Shown: positions 28,371 to 37,659 of the stretch, in pieces
Position numbering within the stretch: position 1 is the stretch's first letter
How the letters are laid out: the number at the start of each line of letters is the position of its first letter
Assembly (NCBI GenBank): GCA_963757115.1
Contig: CAVWQV010000007.1
Span: 124,001-188,000, forward strand
Length of the DNA stretch: 64,000 nt
Direction of reading: 5' to 3'
From: CAVWQV01 sp963757115
Lineage (GTDB): Bacteria; Pseudomonadota; Alphaproteobacteria; Acetobacterales; Acetobacteraceae
Program-made: the position numbers and the translations under genes
The notes under the pieces: generated by a model
Seen by the model: the letters and a program-made list of their open reading frames with translations, nothing else
The model's database searches: none
What the model was told of the DNA's origin: nothing

Positions 28371-29464
28371 GAGGCCCGATGGCACGGCCGGTGGTCATCG
28401 CCGCAGGCGGCACCGGCGGCCACTTCTTTCCCGCCGAGGCGCTCGCCGCCGAACTGGTCGGTCGCGGCCACCGGGTCGCGCTGATGACCGACGGGCGGGC
28501 GAGCGGGCTCGACAGCGGCAGCTTCGCCGGACGCGAGCGATACGTCTTGCGTGGTGCCGGCGTCGCGGGGCGCGGCGCATGGCGCGGCGGCAAGGCCGCG
28601 CTCGCCGTCGCGGCGGGTACGGTGCAGGCCCGCCGGACGCTGGCTCGCATCGATGCCGCGGCCGTTGTCGGCTTCGGCGGCTACCCGTCGGTCGCACCCA
28701 CGCTCGGCGCCCGCTCGCTCCGCCGCCAGCCGCCGGTGCTGCTGCACGAGCAGAACGCGGTGCTCGGACGGGCCAACCGCTTCCTTTCCCGCTATGCCAC
28801 CACGCTCGCGCTGAGCTTCGAGCAAACCGTCGGCGTGCCGGCCGGCGCTCATTCGGTGCTGACCGGCAACCCGGTGCGTGGGGCGATCGAATGGCAGCCC
28901 TACGAACCGGGCGTACGGCTTCTTGTGCTCGGCGGCTCGCTCGGCGCGCGTGTGTTCAGCGACGTGGTGCCGGCGGCCGCCGCGCTGCTGCCCGACGCGC
29001 TACGGTCGCGCGTGTCGGTCGCGCAGCAATGCCGGCCCGAGGATCTCGAGCGGGTGCGCGCGGCGTACTCCGAGGCCGGTATCTCTGCGGAGCTTGCAAC
29101 CTTCTTCCCGGACGTCGCAGCGCGTCTCGCCGCCGCATCGCTGGTGATCGCGCGAGCGGGCGCTTCCACCGTTGCTGAACTGGCCGTCGCCGGCCGACCC
29201 GCAATCCTGGTTCCGCTGCCCGGTGCGATCGACGACCATCAGAGCGCCAACGCGCGCGCCCTCGCCGCTACCGGGGCAGCGTGGGTGGTGCCGCAATCCT
29301 CGCTCTCCGCGTCCGACCTTGCCGCCCGCATTCAAGCGCTGCTGGAAGAGCCGGGCGTGCTCGCCCGCGCCGCGGCCGCCGCGCGTGCCGAGGCCCGAGC
29401 AGACGCGGCGGCGCGGCTTGCCGATCTCGTCGAGACCTGCACGACGCAGGAGGCGTCGCGATGA
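28367..29464 (+). CDS. murG: Lipid II synthase (UDP-GlcNAc transferase) MurG
   Basis: Peripheral inner-membrane GT-B glycosyltransferase that adds GlcNAc to lipid I. It has 365 residues. N-terminal G-loops are 'IAAGGTGGHFFPAEALA' and 'VVGFGGYPSVAPTLGA', and 'VLLHEQNAVLGRANRFLS' follows. The C-terminal UDP-GlcNAc site is 'LVLGGSLGARVFSD' and 'VIARAGASTVAELAVAGRPA' with the conserved Glu. ATG 28367 overlaps the ftsW stop; a second ATG four codons later is possible. The stop overlaps the murC ATG. Confidence 0.96.
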   Translation: MRGPMARPVVIAAGGTGGHFFPAEALAAELVGRGHRVALMTDGRASGLDSGSFAGRERYVLRGAGVAGRGAWRGGKAALAVAAGTVQARRTLARIDAAAVVGFGGYPSVAPTLGARSLRRQPPVLLHEQNAVLGRANRFLSRYATTLALSFEQTVGVPAGAHSVLTGNPVRGAIEWQPYEPGVRLLVLGGSLGARVFSDVVPAAAALLPDALRSRVSVAQQCRPEDLERVRAAYSEAGISAELATFFPDVAARLAAASLVIARAGASTVAELAVAGRPAILVPLPGAIDDHQSANARALAATGAAWVVPQSSLSASDLAARIQALLEEPGVLARAAAAARAEARADAAARLADLVETCTTQEASR

Positions 29465-30894
29465 GAGCGCTGCCGCTAACCATCGGCACTTTGCACTTCG
29501 TCGGCATCGGCGGCATCGGCATGTCAGGGATCGCCGAGGTGCTGCACAATCTCGGCTATTCGGTGCAAGGCAGCGACATCGCCGACAGCGCCAACGTGCG
29601 CCGCTTGCGTGAGGCCGGCATTCCTGTCGCCATCGGTCACGACGCCGCCAATCTCGGCGAAGCGCAGGTGGTGGTCGTGTCCACCGCCGTCCGGCGCGAC
29701 AACCCGGAGATCCAGGCGGCGCGCGCGCGGCTGATCCCGGTGGTGCGTCGGGCCGAAATGCTCGCTGAGCTGATGCGGCTCAAATGGTCCGTGGCGATCG
29801 GCGGCACGCACGGCAAGACGACCACGACGAGCATGATCGCCGCCGTGCTGGAAGCCGCGCACCTCGATCCGACCGTGATCAACGGCGGTATCGTCAACGC
29901 GTACGGCACCAACACGCGGCTTGGGTCGGGCGAGTGGATGGTGGTGGAGGCCGACGAAAGCGACGGCAGCTTCCTCCGACTTCCCGCGGTGATCGCCGTA
30001 ATCACCAACATGGACCCGGAGCATCTCGACCATTGGGGCACGGCCGAGGCCATGGTCGCCGGCTACGACCAGTTCATTGGGAACATTCCATTCTACGGCT
30101 TCGCCGTGCTCTGCATCGATCACCCGGCCGTGCAGCAGATGATCCCGCGCCTGTCGGACCATCGTCTCGTCACCTACGGTTTCTCGCCGCAGGCCGATGT
30201 GCGGGCCGAGCGCGTAATGACGGACAAGCTCGGCTGCACGTTCGAGGTCGTGGTCGCCGACCGCGCCAAGAACCGCGCCCGGCGCACGGCACCGTTCCGC
30301 TTGCCGATGCTTGGCCAGCACAACGTCCAGAACGCGCTCGCTGCGATCGCGGTCGGCCTGGAGATGGACATCGACGATGCAACGTTGCGGAGCGCCCTCC
30401 TCGCCTTTCGTGGCGTGAAGCGCCGCTTCACCAAGACGGGCGAAGCGGGCGGCATAACCGTGATCGACGATTACGGACACCATCCGGTGGAGATCGCCGC
30501 CGTGCTGAAGGCGGCACGACAGGCTGGCGCACGCGACGTGGTCGCGGTGGTGCAACCGCATCGCTACACCCGGCTGCAATCCCTGTTCGAAGAGTTCTGC
30601 ACCTGCATGAACGACGCGGGCACCGTGATCGTGGCGGAGATCTACTCGGCCGGCGAAACGCCGATCCCCGAGGTGAGCCGCGACGCGCTGGTGGATGGGA
30701 TGCGCGCGCGCGGCCATCGCAGCGTGGTGGCGTTACCGGGCCCGTCGCACTTGGCCGAGATGGTCCACGCGATCGCCCGGCCGGGCGACTACGTGGTATG
30801 CCTCGGCGCCGGCAACATCACGCAATGGGCGCAATCGCTGCCGGCTGAGCTTGCAGAATTGCAGGCCGGGGCGAGCGGGCGGCGCGCATCATGA
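29461..30894 (+). CDS. murC: UDP-MurNAc:L-alanine ligase
   Basis: MurC attaches L-Ala to UDP-MurNAc, the first stem-peptide step. The 477-residue enzyme opens with 'HFVGIGGIGMSGIAEVL' (Rossmann-like UDP domain). The P-loop is 'VAIGGTHGKTTTTSMIA' near residue 118, and 'VVEADESDGSFLRL' and 'NMDPEHLDHWG' follow. The C-terminal domain includes 'VIDDYGHHPVEIAAVLKA' and 'VVAVVQPHRYTRLQSLFEEF'. It starts in ATGA overlap with murG and ends in overlap with murB. Complete, no unusual features. Confidence 0.97.
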   Translation: MRALPLTIGTLHFVGIGGIGMSGIAEVLHNLGYSVQGSDIADSANVRRLREAGIPVAIGHDAANLGEAQVVVVSTAVRRDNPEIQAARARLIPVVRRAEMLAELMRLKWSVAIGGTHGKTTTTSMIAAVLEAAHLDPTVINGGIVNAYGTNTRLGSGEWMVVEADESDGSFLRLPAVIAVITNMDPEHLDHWGTAEAMVAGYDQFIGNIPFYGFAVLCIDHPAVQQMIPRLSDHRLVTYGFSPQADVRAERVMTDKLGCTFEVVVADRAKNRARRTAPFRLPMLGQHNVQNALAAIAVGLEMDIDDATLRSALLAFRGVKRRFTKTGEAGGITVIDDYGHHPVEIAAVLKAARQAGARDVVAVVQPHRYTRLQSLFEEFCTCMNDAGTVIVAEIYSAGETPIPEVSRDALVDGMRARGHRSVVALPGPSHLAEMVHAIARPGDYVVCLGAGNITQWAQSLPAELAELQAGASGRRAS

Positions 30895-31820
30895 CCGCTG
30901 CGGCCGAACTCCTTCCGACGCTGGCCGCCAGTTTGCCGCCGTTACGCGGCCGGGTGCAGGAACAGGCTCCGCTCGCGCCGACGACGTGGTTCCGAGTGGG
31001 CGGCCAGGCCGAAGCGCTGGTGCGCCCGGCGGACGCGAAGGACCTGGCGGCGTTCCTGGGCGCGCTGCCGCACTCGGTCCCGGTGCACATCATCGGAGCC
31101 TGCTCCAATCTCATCATCCGCGACGGCGGCTTGCGGGGCGTAGTGATCCGACTCGCGCGCGGCTTCTCTGCGATCAAGCTGGAGACGGACGGCGTCATCG
31201 CCGGGGCGGCGGCGCTCGACGTGACGGTAGCCGAGCACGCGGCCGCGGCAGGACTTGCCGGGCTAGAGTTCCTGTCCGGCATTCCGGGCAGCATCGGCGG
31301 CGCGGTGGCGATGAACGCGGGCGCCTATGGCGGCGAGATCGCGCACGCGCTCGACTGGGCGGAGATCGTCACGCGCTCGGGCGACATCGTGCGCCTGTCC
31401 GCGGCTGCGCTTGATTTCGCCTACCGCCAATCACGCCTGTCGGCGGGCAGCGTCGTCGTGCGGGCGCGGCTGCGCGCGCATCCCGGCCACGCTTCCGCGA
31501 TCGCCGCCCGCATGGCGGCGATCCGCGACGATCGCGAACAAAGCCAACCCGTGCGCGCGCGTACCGGTGGCTCGACGTTCCGCAATCCGCCGGACGCGAA
31601 AGCCTGGGAGCTGATCGACGCCGCGGGTTGCCGGGGCCTTCGCCGCAACGGGGCGCAAGTTTCGGAGAAACACTGCAACTTCCTGATCAACACGGGCGAG
31701 GCAACCGCCGCCGACCTCGAAGGTCTGGGCGAGGAGGTCCGCCGTCGCGTCCTCGCCGCGTCCGGCGTGCAGCTGGAATGGGAGATCCATCGCATCGGCC
31801 TGCCGGGTGGTTGGCCATGA
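30891..31820 (+). CDS. murB: UDP-N-acetylenolpyruvoylglucosamine reductase
   Basis: FAD-dependent MurB reduces enolpyruvyl-UDP-GlcNAc to UDP-MurNAc. The 309-residue protein is of the type II kind common in alphaproteobacteria. FAD-binding stretches are 'TTWFRVGGQAEALVRPAD' and 'GACSNLIIRDGGLRGVVIR'. 'GLAGLEFLSGIPGSIGGAV' and 'MNAGAYGGEIAHALDW' follow. The proton-donor Ser lies in 'RTGGSTFRNP', and the catalytic Glu region is near the C-terminus. It overlaps murC by ATGA and ddl by ATGA. Its partner murA is not in the window. Confidence 0.96.
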   Translation: MTAAAELLPTLAASLPPLRGRVQEQAPLAPTTWFRVGGQAEALVRPADAKDLAAFLGALPHSVPVHIIGACSNLIIRDGGLRGVVIRLARGFSAIKLETDGVIAGAAALDVTVAEHAAAAGLAGLEFLSGIPGSIGGAVAMNAGAYGGEIAHALDWAEIVTRSGDIVRLSAAALDFAYRQSRLSAGSVVVRARLRAHPGHASAIAARMAAIRDDREQSQPVRARTGGSTFRNPPDAKAWELIDAAGCRGLRRNGAQVSEKHCNFLINTGEATAADLEGLGEEVRRRVLAASGVQLEWEIHRIGLPGGWP

Positions 31821-32735
31821 CCCGAGTCGCGGTGCTCTATGGCGGCATCTCGGCCGAACGGGAGGTCAGCCTTTCCTCGGGCGAGCAGGTGATCGCCGCC
31901 CTGCGCGAGGCGGGTTTCGGCGTGAAGGCGATCGACGTCGGGGCCGATCTGCGCGCGCTGGTCGACGCGCTCACGCCCGCGCCGGACGCGGTGTTCAACG
32001 CACTCCATGGGCGCTTCGGCGAGGACGGCGCGATTCAGGGCGTGCTCGACTGGCTCGGCATTCCCTACACCCACTCCGGCGTGCGCGCCTCCGCGCTGGC
32101 GATGGACAAGCTCGCTGCCAAGGCGGTCTTCGCCGCCGCCGGCCTGCCGGTCGCGCGCGGGGTGCTGGTCGGAACGATCGCGCTCGAAGCTGCCGACCCG
32201 ATGCCGCGCCCCTTCGTAGTCAAACCTGTCAACGAGGGCTCGTCGGTCGGCGTCCACATTGTGCGCGACGGGGACAACCGCCGCGCCGCCATCGCCCAAG
32301 GCTGGCAATTCGGCGACGAAGCGTTGGTGGAGGAATACATCCCCGGCCGTGAGCTTACCGTCGGCGTGATGGGCGACCGCGCGCTCGCCGTCACGGAGAT
32401 CATCGCCGCGCACAGTTTCTATGATTACGAGTTCGAAATATGCCGCCGGCGGGTCGCGTCACGTGGTGCCGGCCGCAGTTGATGCCGAAACCTATCGCCG
32501 GGCGATGGACATGGCGGTCGCGGCGCACCGAGCACTCGGCTGCCGTGGGGCATCGCGCGCGGATTTCCGTTACGATGATACCGAGCACACGCCGGGACGC
32601 CTCGTGCTGCTGGAGATCAATACGCAGCCTGGCCTCACGCCGACCTCCCTGCTGCCCGAGCAGGCAGCGCATCTCGGCATGAGCTTTTCGCAGCTCTGCG
32701 CATGGATGGTGGAGAACGCCGCATGTCGCGCGTGA
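31817..32735 (+). CDS. ddl: D-alanine:D-alanine ligase (one frameshift)
   Basis: ATP-grasp enzyme forming D-Ala-D-Ala for MurF. The first part reads cleanly from 'VAVLYGGISAEREVSLSSG' through 'PFVVKPVNEGSSVGVHIV' and 'LVEEYIPGRELTVGVMG' to 'HSFYDYE'. The rest ('KYAAGGSRHVVPA', 'RADFRYDD', 'LLEINTQPGLTPTSL') continues in the next frame, so a base is inserted near 32430, in the stretch GAGTTCGAAATAT. Removing one base gives exactly 306 codons with all ATP-grasp motifs. Because ddl is essential here unless a paralogue exists elsewhere, an assembly error is likely. The 3' end overlaps ftsQ by 13 bases. Confidence 0.9.
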
Positions 32736-33604
32736 CCCGCACTCCACGCAACAGCATCAGCGACCGCCCCGGGCGGTGGAAGATCCTGTGGCGCCGTCAC
32801 CGTCGCTTGCTTCGTCCGGCGAGTATCGGCGTGGTCGGGGTCGTGCTGCTTGCAATGCTCGCCGGGCTGTTCCGCGGCGGACCGGGCGGCGCAGGCACGC
32901 TGACCACCTTGCGCGACCGGCTCGGCGTGGCGACCGAAGCGTTCGGCTTCCGCGTGCGGGAGGTCCGGATCGAGGGCCGCGCCAACACGCCCGAGCCGTT
33001 GCTGCGCGCGGCCCTCGGCGTCTCGATGGGAGCGCCAATTCTGGGCTTCTCCGTCGCGGCGGCGCGCGCGCGCATCGAGACGCTCGCCTGGGTCGAGCAC
33101 GCGACCGTGGAGCGCCAACTGCCGAGCACCATCGTCGTGAACCTCCAGGAGCGGCGTCCGTTCGCGATCTGGCAGAATGGCGGCAAGTTCGTCGTGATCG
33201 ACCGCGACGGACAGATCGTCGCCGATCAGAACGCGGCGCAGTTCGGTACCCTCCCGCTCGTGGTCGGCCCGGGCGCTCCGGCTGCGGCGGCGACCCTGCT
33301 CGACGCGCTTTCCGCGCGACCCGCCCTTCAGTCGCGCGTGACCGCCGCGACGCGGATCGGCGAGCGGCGGTGGAACCTGCGCACCGACGGGGGCACGGAC
33401 ATCATGCTGCCGGAGGGCGCGGAAATCGCCGCGCTCGACCGGCTGCTCGCGTTGCAGCAGGACCATGCGCTGCTTGAACGGCCGCTCGCGGCGGTGGACA
33501 TGCGCCTGCCCGACCGGCTCGTCATCCGCCCCCAACCCGAGGCAGCGAAGGCAGATACCGGAACGCCCCGCCCCGCCCCGCCGGCGGCGCGCAAGCCGAC
33601 ATGA
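32723..33604 (+). CDS. ftsQ: Cell division protein FtsQ
   Basis: Bitopic divisome scaffold that binds FtsB/FtsL in the periplasm. A basic cytoplasmic start of about 28 residues precedes a transmembrane helix ('SIGVVGVVLLAMLAGLF', about residues 35-52). A POTRA domain follows ('VREVRIEGRANTPEPLLRA', then 'WVEHATVERQLPSTIVVNL' and 'RRPFAIWQNGGKFVVIDRDG'). The beta-rich FtsQ C-domain ends with a short Pro-rich tail. The 293-residue length is normal for alphaproteobacteria. ATG 32723 gives the expected N-terminus and overlaps the ddl end. Confidence 0.93.
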   Translation: MSRVTRTPRNSISDRPGRWKILWRRHRRLLRPASIGVVGVVLLAMLAGLFRGGPGGAGTLTTLRDRLGVATEAFGFRVREVRIEGRANTPEPLLRAALGVSMGAPILGFSVAAARARIETLAWVEHATVERQLPSTIVVNLQERRPFAIWQNGGKFVVIDRDGQIVADQNAAQFGTLPLVVGPGAPAAAATLLDALSARPALQSRVTAATRIGERRWNLRTDGGTDIMLPEGAEIAALDRLLALQQDHALLERPLAAVDMRLPDRLVIRPQPEAAKADTGTPRPAPPAARKPT

Positions 33605-33611
33605 GGGCGCG

Positions 33612-34915
33612 ATGAACGACATGTCGCGCCGGGCCGTCCTGCCGCCCCCGGTCACCGGACCGGAGGAGCCGCAACGGCCGCGTAACGGCCGCAGCGGGCC
33701 ATTCGGGGTGCTCGACATCGGCACCACCAAGGTCACCACCTTGATTGGCCGGGTGGAAAGCGACGGTACCTGCGCGTGCTCGGCTTCGGCTGTCACAAGG
33801 GGCGCGGCGTGCGCGGCGGCGGCATCGTCGATCTCGACGCGGCCGAACGCGCCGTGCGCGCGTCCGTGGGCCAGGCTGAGGACATGGCGGACACCCGCCT
33901 GCGCGCCGTGCTCGTCAATCTCAGCTGCGGCCAGCCGGAAAGCCGGCTGTTCAATGTTCAGTGGCCGGTAGCCGGCCGCGCCGTCGACGAGGCGGACGTC
34001 AAGCGCGTCGTGCACGAAGGACGTGCCCGGGCCGCCGTGGACGGCCGCGACATCATTCATGCACTGCCGCTCAGCTTCTCGGTAGACCACACGCAAGGCA
34101 TCGGTGACCCGCGCGGGCTGTTCTGCGAAACCCTCACCGCCCGGCTCCATATCGTTGATGCCGCCAGCACGGCGCTGCGCAGCCTCGCCGCCTGCATCGC
34201 GCGCTGCGACCTCGATCTCGGGGAACTCGTCTCCGCCCCGATGGCAGCGGGCCTATCGACCCTGGTTCCCGACGAGCGCGAACTCGGCGTTACGGTGATC
34301 GACATGGGGGGCGGCACCACGGGCGTTGCGGTGTTCGCCGAGGGCCAACTGCTGCACACGGCGCAACTGCCGTTGGGCGGCGTTCACGTTACCAACGATT
34401 TGGCTCGCCTGCTGTCGACCCCGGTCGCGCACGCGGAGCGGCTCAAGACGCTCTACGGTAACGCGCAGACCTGTGCTGACGACGAGCGCGAGATGCTGCC
34501 CGTGCCGCTGGTCGGCGAGGAAGAGCACCACATCGCCAAGGTGCCGCGCAGCATGGTGGTCAACATCATCCGCCCGCGCCTCGAAGAAACCTTCGAGATG
34601 GTCAAGGAGCGCATCGACGCGTCCGGCCTGTCGCGCGCCGCCGGCTCGCGCGTCGTGCTGACGGGCGGCGCGTCCCTGCTCGGCGGCGCCGGTGAGATGG
34701 CGGCGCGCATCTTCGGCCGGCAGGTCCGCATCGGCCGCCCGGCGGGATTGCGCGGCCTGCCCGACAGCGCGTCCGGCCCGGCCTTCGCCACCGCAGCCGG
34801 CCTGCTCGCCTGGACCGCGGGCGTCGGCCGCACGATGCACGACGTCGATCTCGAAGCCGCGCAACCTCCCGGCAGGTTCCGCCGGTTCGTCAACTTCCTC
34901 AAGGAGCGCGTGTGA
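33612..34915 (+). CDS. ftsA: Cell division protein FtsA (one frameshift)
   Basis: Actin-like ATPase that tethers FtsZ to the membrane. The start ATG at 33612 lies shortly after ftsQ. The frame runs 'FGVLDIGTTKVTTLIGRVE' (phosphate-1 loop) and then breaks near 33768. After restoring one missing base it continues 'LRVLGFGCHKGRGVRGGGI', 'VTVIDMGGGTTGVAVF' (phosphate-2) and 'VVLTGGASLLGG' (adenosine motif), and ends with the amphipathic membrane-targeting helix 'FRRFVNFLKERV'. The repaired length is 435 codons. Loss of FtsA would be severe in an organism with an otherwise complete divisome, so a sequencing deletion is likely. Confidence 0.92.
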
Positions 34916-34979
34916 CAGCGGACATCCCCGCTCCGATCAACGCACGCCAACACAACCCCTACACGGTGGGAGAGCCCCG

Positions 34980-36515
34980 ATGACCCTGAACCTGACTATT
35001 CCGCAAACGTCACACACCGACTTCACGCCGAGGATCACCGTCATCGGCGTGGGCGGCGGCGGCACGAACGCGGTGGACAACATGATCGCGCTCAACCTGC
35101 AGGGGGTGGAGTTCGTCGTCGCCAACACGGACGCGCAACAGCTCATGCACAGCCGCGCCGACCGCCGCATCCAGCTCGGCCCGCACATCACGCAAGGCTT
35201 GGGCGCCGGTGCCAAGCCGGAGATCGGCCAAGCCGCGGCCGAGGAGGCGGCCGATGAGCTCTACCGTCATCTGGACGGCGCGCACATGGTGTTCATCACC
35301 GCCGGCATGGGCGGCGGTACCGGCACTGGAGCGGCTCCCGTCATCGCGCGGATGGCGCGCGAGCGAAACATCCTGACGGTCGGCGTCGTGACTAAGCCGT
35401 TCAGCTTCGAGGGCAGTCGCCGCGCCCGCGCCGCCGAGCAGGGCATCGAGGACCTCCAGCAATACGTCGACACGCTGATCGTCATCCCGAACCAGAATCT
35501 CTTCCGCATGGCCAACGAGCGGACCACGTGGAAGGACGCCTTCAAGATGGCGGATCACGTGCTCTACATGGGCGTGCGCGGCGTCACCGACCTCATGATG
35601 GCGCCCGGCCTCGTGAACCTCGACTTCGCTGACATCCGCACCGTGATGGCGGAGATGGGCAAGGCGATGATGGGCACGGGCGAGGCCGAAGGCGACAACC
35701 GCGCGATCCGCGCCGCCGAGGCCGCGATCAGCAACCCGCTGCTTGAGGACACCTCCATGTCGGGCGCGCGCGGCCTGCTGATCAACATCACGGGCGGCGA
35801 GGACATGACATTGTTCGAGGTGGATCAGGCGGCGAACCGCATCCGCGAGGAAGTCGACGAAGATGCGAACATCATCTTCGGCTCGGCGATCGACGAAAGC
35901 CTGCTCGGCAAGGTTCGCGTTTCGGTGGTCGCGACCGGGATCGACAGCATGGTGCCCTCCGAACAGCAGAAGCCGCGCCTGGTGGCGATGGGCGGGGCCG
36001 CCGTGCCGCCGCCGATCCCGCCTGCGTCGACGGGCGTCGGGTCCGGTGCGCAGTCGATCGCGAAGGGGCCGGCGATGGCCCGCGGATTGAACCGGCCGGC
36101 CACGTCCTACCCGGCTGCGGCCACCGCGCCGGCGGCGCCGGTGCGGGCCGAGGTTTCGCCGGAACATGCAGCGCCCCCGGCTGCGCCGCATCGGTCGATG
36201 GCGACCACCGGCTCGTCGCGCGGCGGCCTTTTTGCGGACCCGCCGCGCCAGCAGGCAACCCACGCTCAGGGCGGTTTGAATGGCACCGAGCCGCGCCGCA
36301 GCATCTTCCAGACCGTCACCGGACGGCTGCGGACGACGTGGGTCGGCGCCGCCCCCCTCGCGGCCGAGATAGGCGAAACGGACGCCGAAGCGCACGCGGC
36401 GGCAACGGCCGAACCCGAACCGAGACCCGAGCCGATCCGCGCTTCCGTGCGGCCCGCGACGGGCGAGGACGTGGCGCTCGACATCCCGGCCTTCCTGCGC
36501 CGGCAGTCGTCATGA
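34980..36515 (+). CDS. ftsZ: Cell division GTPase FtsZ
   Basis: Tubulin-like GTPase forming the Z ring. The 511-residue protein has the GTP-binding loop 'ITVIGVGGGGTNAVDNMI' near the N-terminus, the tubulin signature 'GMGGGTGTGAAPVIA' (about residue 105), and the T7 synergy loop 'NLDFADIRTVMAEMG'. After the globular core (about 320 residues) there is an unusually long linker of about 175 residues rich in Ala/Pro. It ends in the conserved C-terminal peptide 'DIPAFLRRQ' that binds FtsA and ZipA-like partners. Long linkers are typical of alphaproteobacteria. It lies 64 bases after ftsA. Confidence 0.97.
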   Translation: MTLNLTIPQTSHTDFTPRITVIGVGGGGTNAVDNMIALNLQGVEFVVANTDAQQLMHSRADRRIQLGPHITQGLGAGAKPEIGQAAAEEAADELYRHLDGAHMVFITAGMGGGTGTGAAPVIARMARERNILTVGVVTKPFSFEGSRRARAAEQGIEDLQQYVDTLIVIPNQNLFRMANERTTWKDAFKMADHVLYMGVRGVTDLMMAPGLVNLDFADIRTVMAEMGKAMMGTGEAEGDNRAIRAAEAAISNPLLEDTSMSGARGLLINITGGEDMTLFEVDQAANRIREEVDEDANIIFGSAIDESLLGKVRVSVVATGIDSMVPSEQQKPRLVAMGGAAVPPPIPPASTGVGSGAQSIAKGPAMARGLNRPATSYPAAATAPAAPVRAEVSPEHAAPPAAPHRSMATTGSSRGGLFADPPRQQATHAQGGLNGTEPRRSIFQTVTGRLRTTWVGAAPLAAEIGETDAEAHAAATAEPEPRPEPIRASVRPATGEDVALDIPAFLRRQSS

Positions 36516-36571
36516 CTACCACAAGGACAAGGACTTACAGGGAAACACTTAGCAATAATCATTGACTGGAT

Positions 36572-36606
36572 GGCCGGAGCGCAGAGCCCTAGCTTACGTT
36601 CCGGCC
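36572..36606 (+). terminator. Possible ftsZ-lpxC intergenic hairpin
   Basis: GGCCGGAGCG (36572-36581) can pair with CGTTCCGGCC (36597-36606) with one mismatch, giving a stem of about 10 bp and a 15-nt loop. No T-run follows, so intrinsic termination is doubtful. It may be an attenuator or a processing site between the dcw cluster and lpxC. Confidence 0.3.
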
Positions 36607-36645
36607 GTGCTTACCCGCCGGCCAATTCGTTGACGGTTTAATGCA

Positions 36646-37585
36646 ATGGATGGATTGTCCGGCTTCTACCTAAACCAGCTTGCGGATTGCGGGCGACGGC
36701 AGCGTACAGCTGCGCAGCGCAATCAGCTGCGTCGGCGTCGGCGTCCATTCCGGACGGCGAGTCGCGTTGACCTTGCGGCCGGCCGAGGCTGGAAGCGGGG
36801 TACGGTTTGTCCGCACCGATATCGGTGCGGAGTTCGCGGCCGGGTTCGATCAAGTCGTCGACACCCGCCTTTGCACGGTGTTGGGTACGCCCAGCTCCTC
36901 AGCTCGGCTCAGCACGGTTGAACACTTGCTTGCGGCGCTGGCCGGCTGCGGCGTGGACAACGTCCTGGCCGAGATCGATGGGCCGGAACTGCCCATTCTG
37001 GACGGTTCAGCGGCTCCGTTCGTTTTCCTGATCGATTGTGCCGGCATCGTCGACCAGGACGCCGACCGTCCGCAGATCGACGTGCTGCGCCCCGTGCGGG
37101 TGGAGGAGGGCGCAGCGTCTGCCGAGCTGCTCCCGGCGGGTCCCGGCGGCGAAGGGTTTGCGATGTCGATGTCGATCGACTTCGCTGCCGAGGCGATCGG
37201 ACGCCAATCGTTGTCCTTGCAACTGGAGCCTTCGACATTCCGGCGCGAGCTCGCCCCAGCACGGACATTCACGGAAGCGGCTGCGGTTGCCAGGTTGCGG
37301 GAAGCGGGCCTCGCGCAAGGCGGCACGCTCGACAACGCGGTCGTGGTCGATGGCGCGCACGTGCTGAACCCGGGCGGGTTGCGGATGGCTGACGAGTTTG
37401 TCCGCCACAAGCTCGTGGATGCGGTGGGCGATCTCGCGCTCGCGGGCGCCCGGTTGCACGGCCGCTTCCGTGCGCACCGCTCGGGCCACACGCTCAACAA
37501 TCGCCTGCTTCGCGCCTTGTTCGACGACCCGTCGGCATGGCGCTTGACGACCGACCCGCTTCCGGCGTTGCCCGCGGCCGCTTAG
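36646..37585 (+). CDS. lpxC: UDP-3-O-acyl-N-acetylglucosamine deacetylase (one frameshift near the start)
   Basis: Zinc deacetylase for the committed step of lipid A synthesis. The main frame contains 'HLLAALAGCG' (first zinc His), 'HKLVDAVGDLAL' (second His and the Asp) and 'FRAHRSGHTLNN'. That frame alone would have to start at a TTG (36680). Read from the ATG at 36646 instead, the protein begins 'MDGLSGFYLNQLADCGRRQ' and, after removing one G near 36711, flows into 'RTLRSAISCVGVGVHSG', the canonical LpxC N-terminus. The corrected gene is exactly 313 codons. I therefore prefer the 36646 start with a one-base insertion. ftsZ is 130 bases upstream. Confidence 0.9.
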
Positions 37586-37659
37586 ACGGGGCCGGGCCTC
37601 TTCGCGGCTCCGGCGCCGATGCTATAAGCGCTGCGACGGAAACAGGACCAGCCGCTTCC

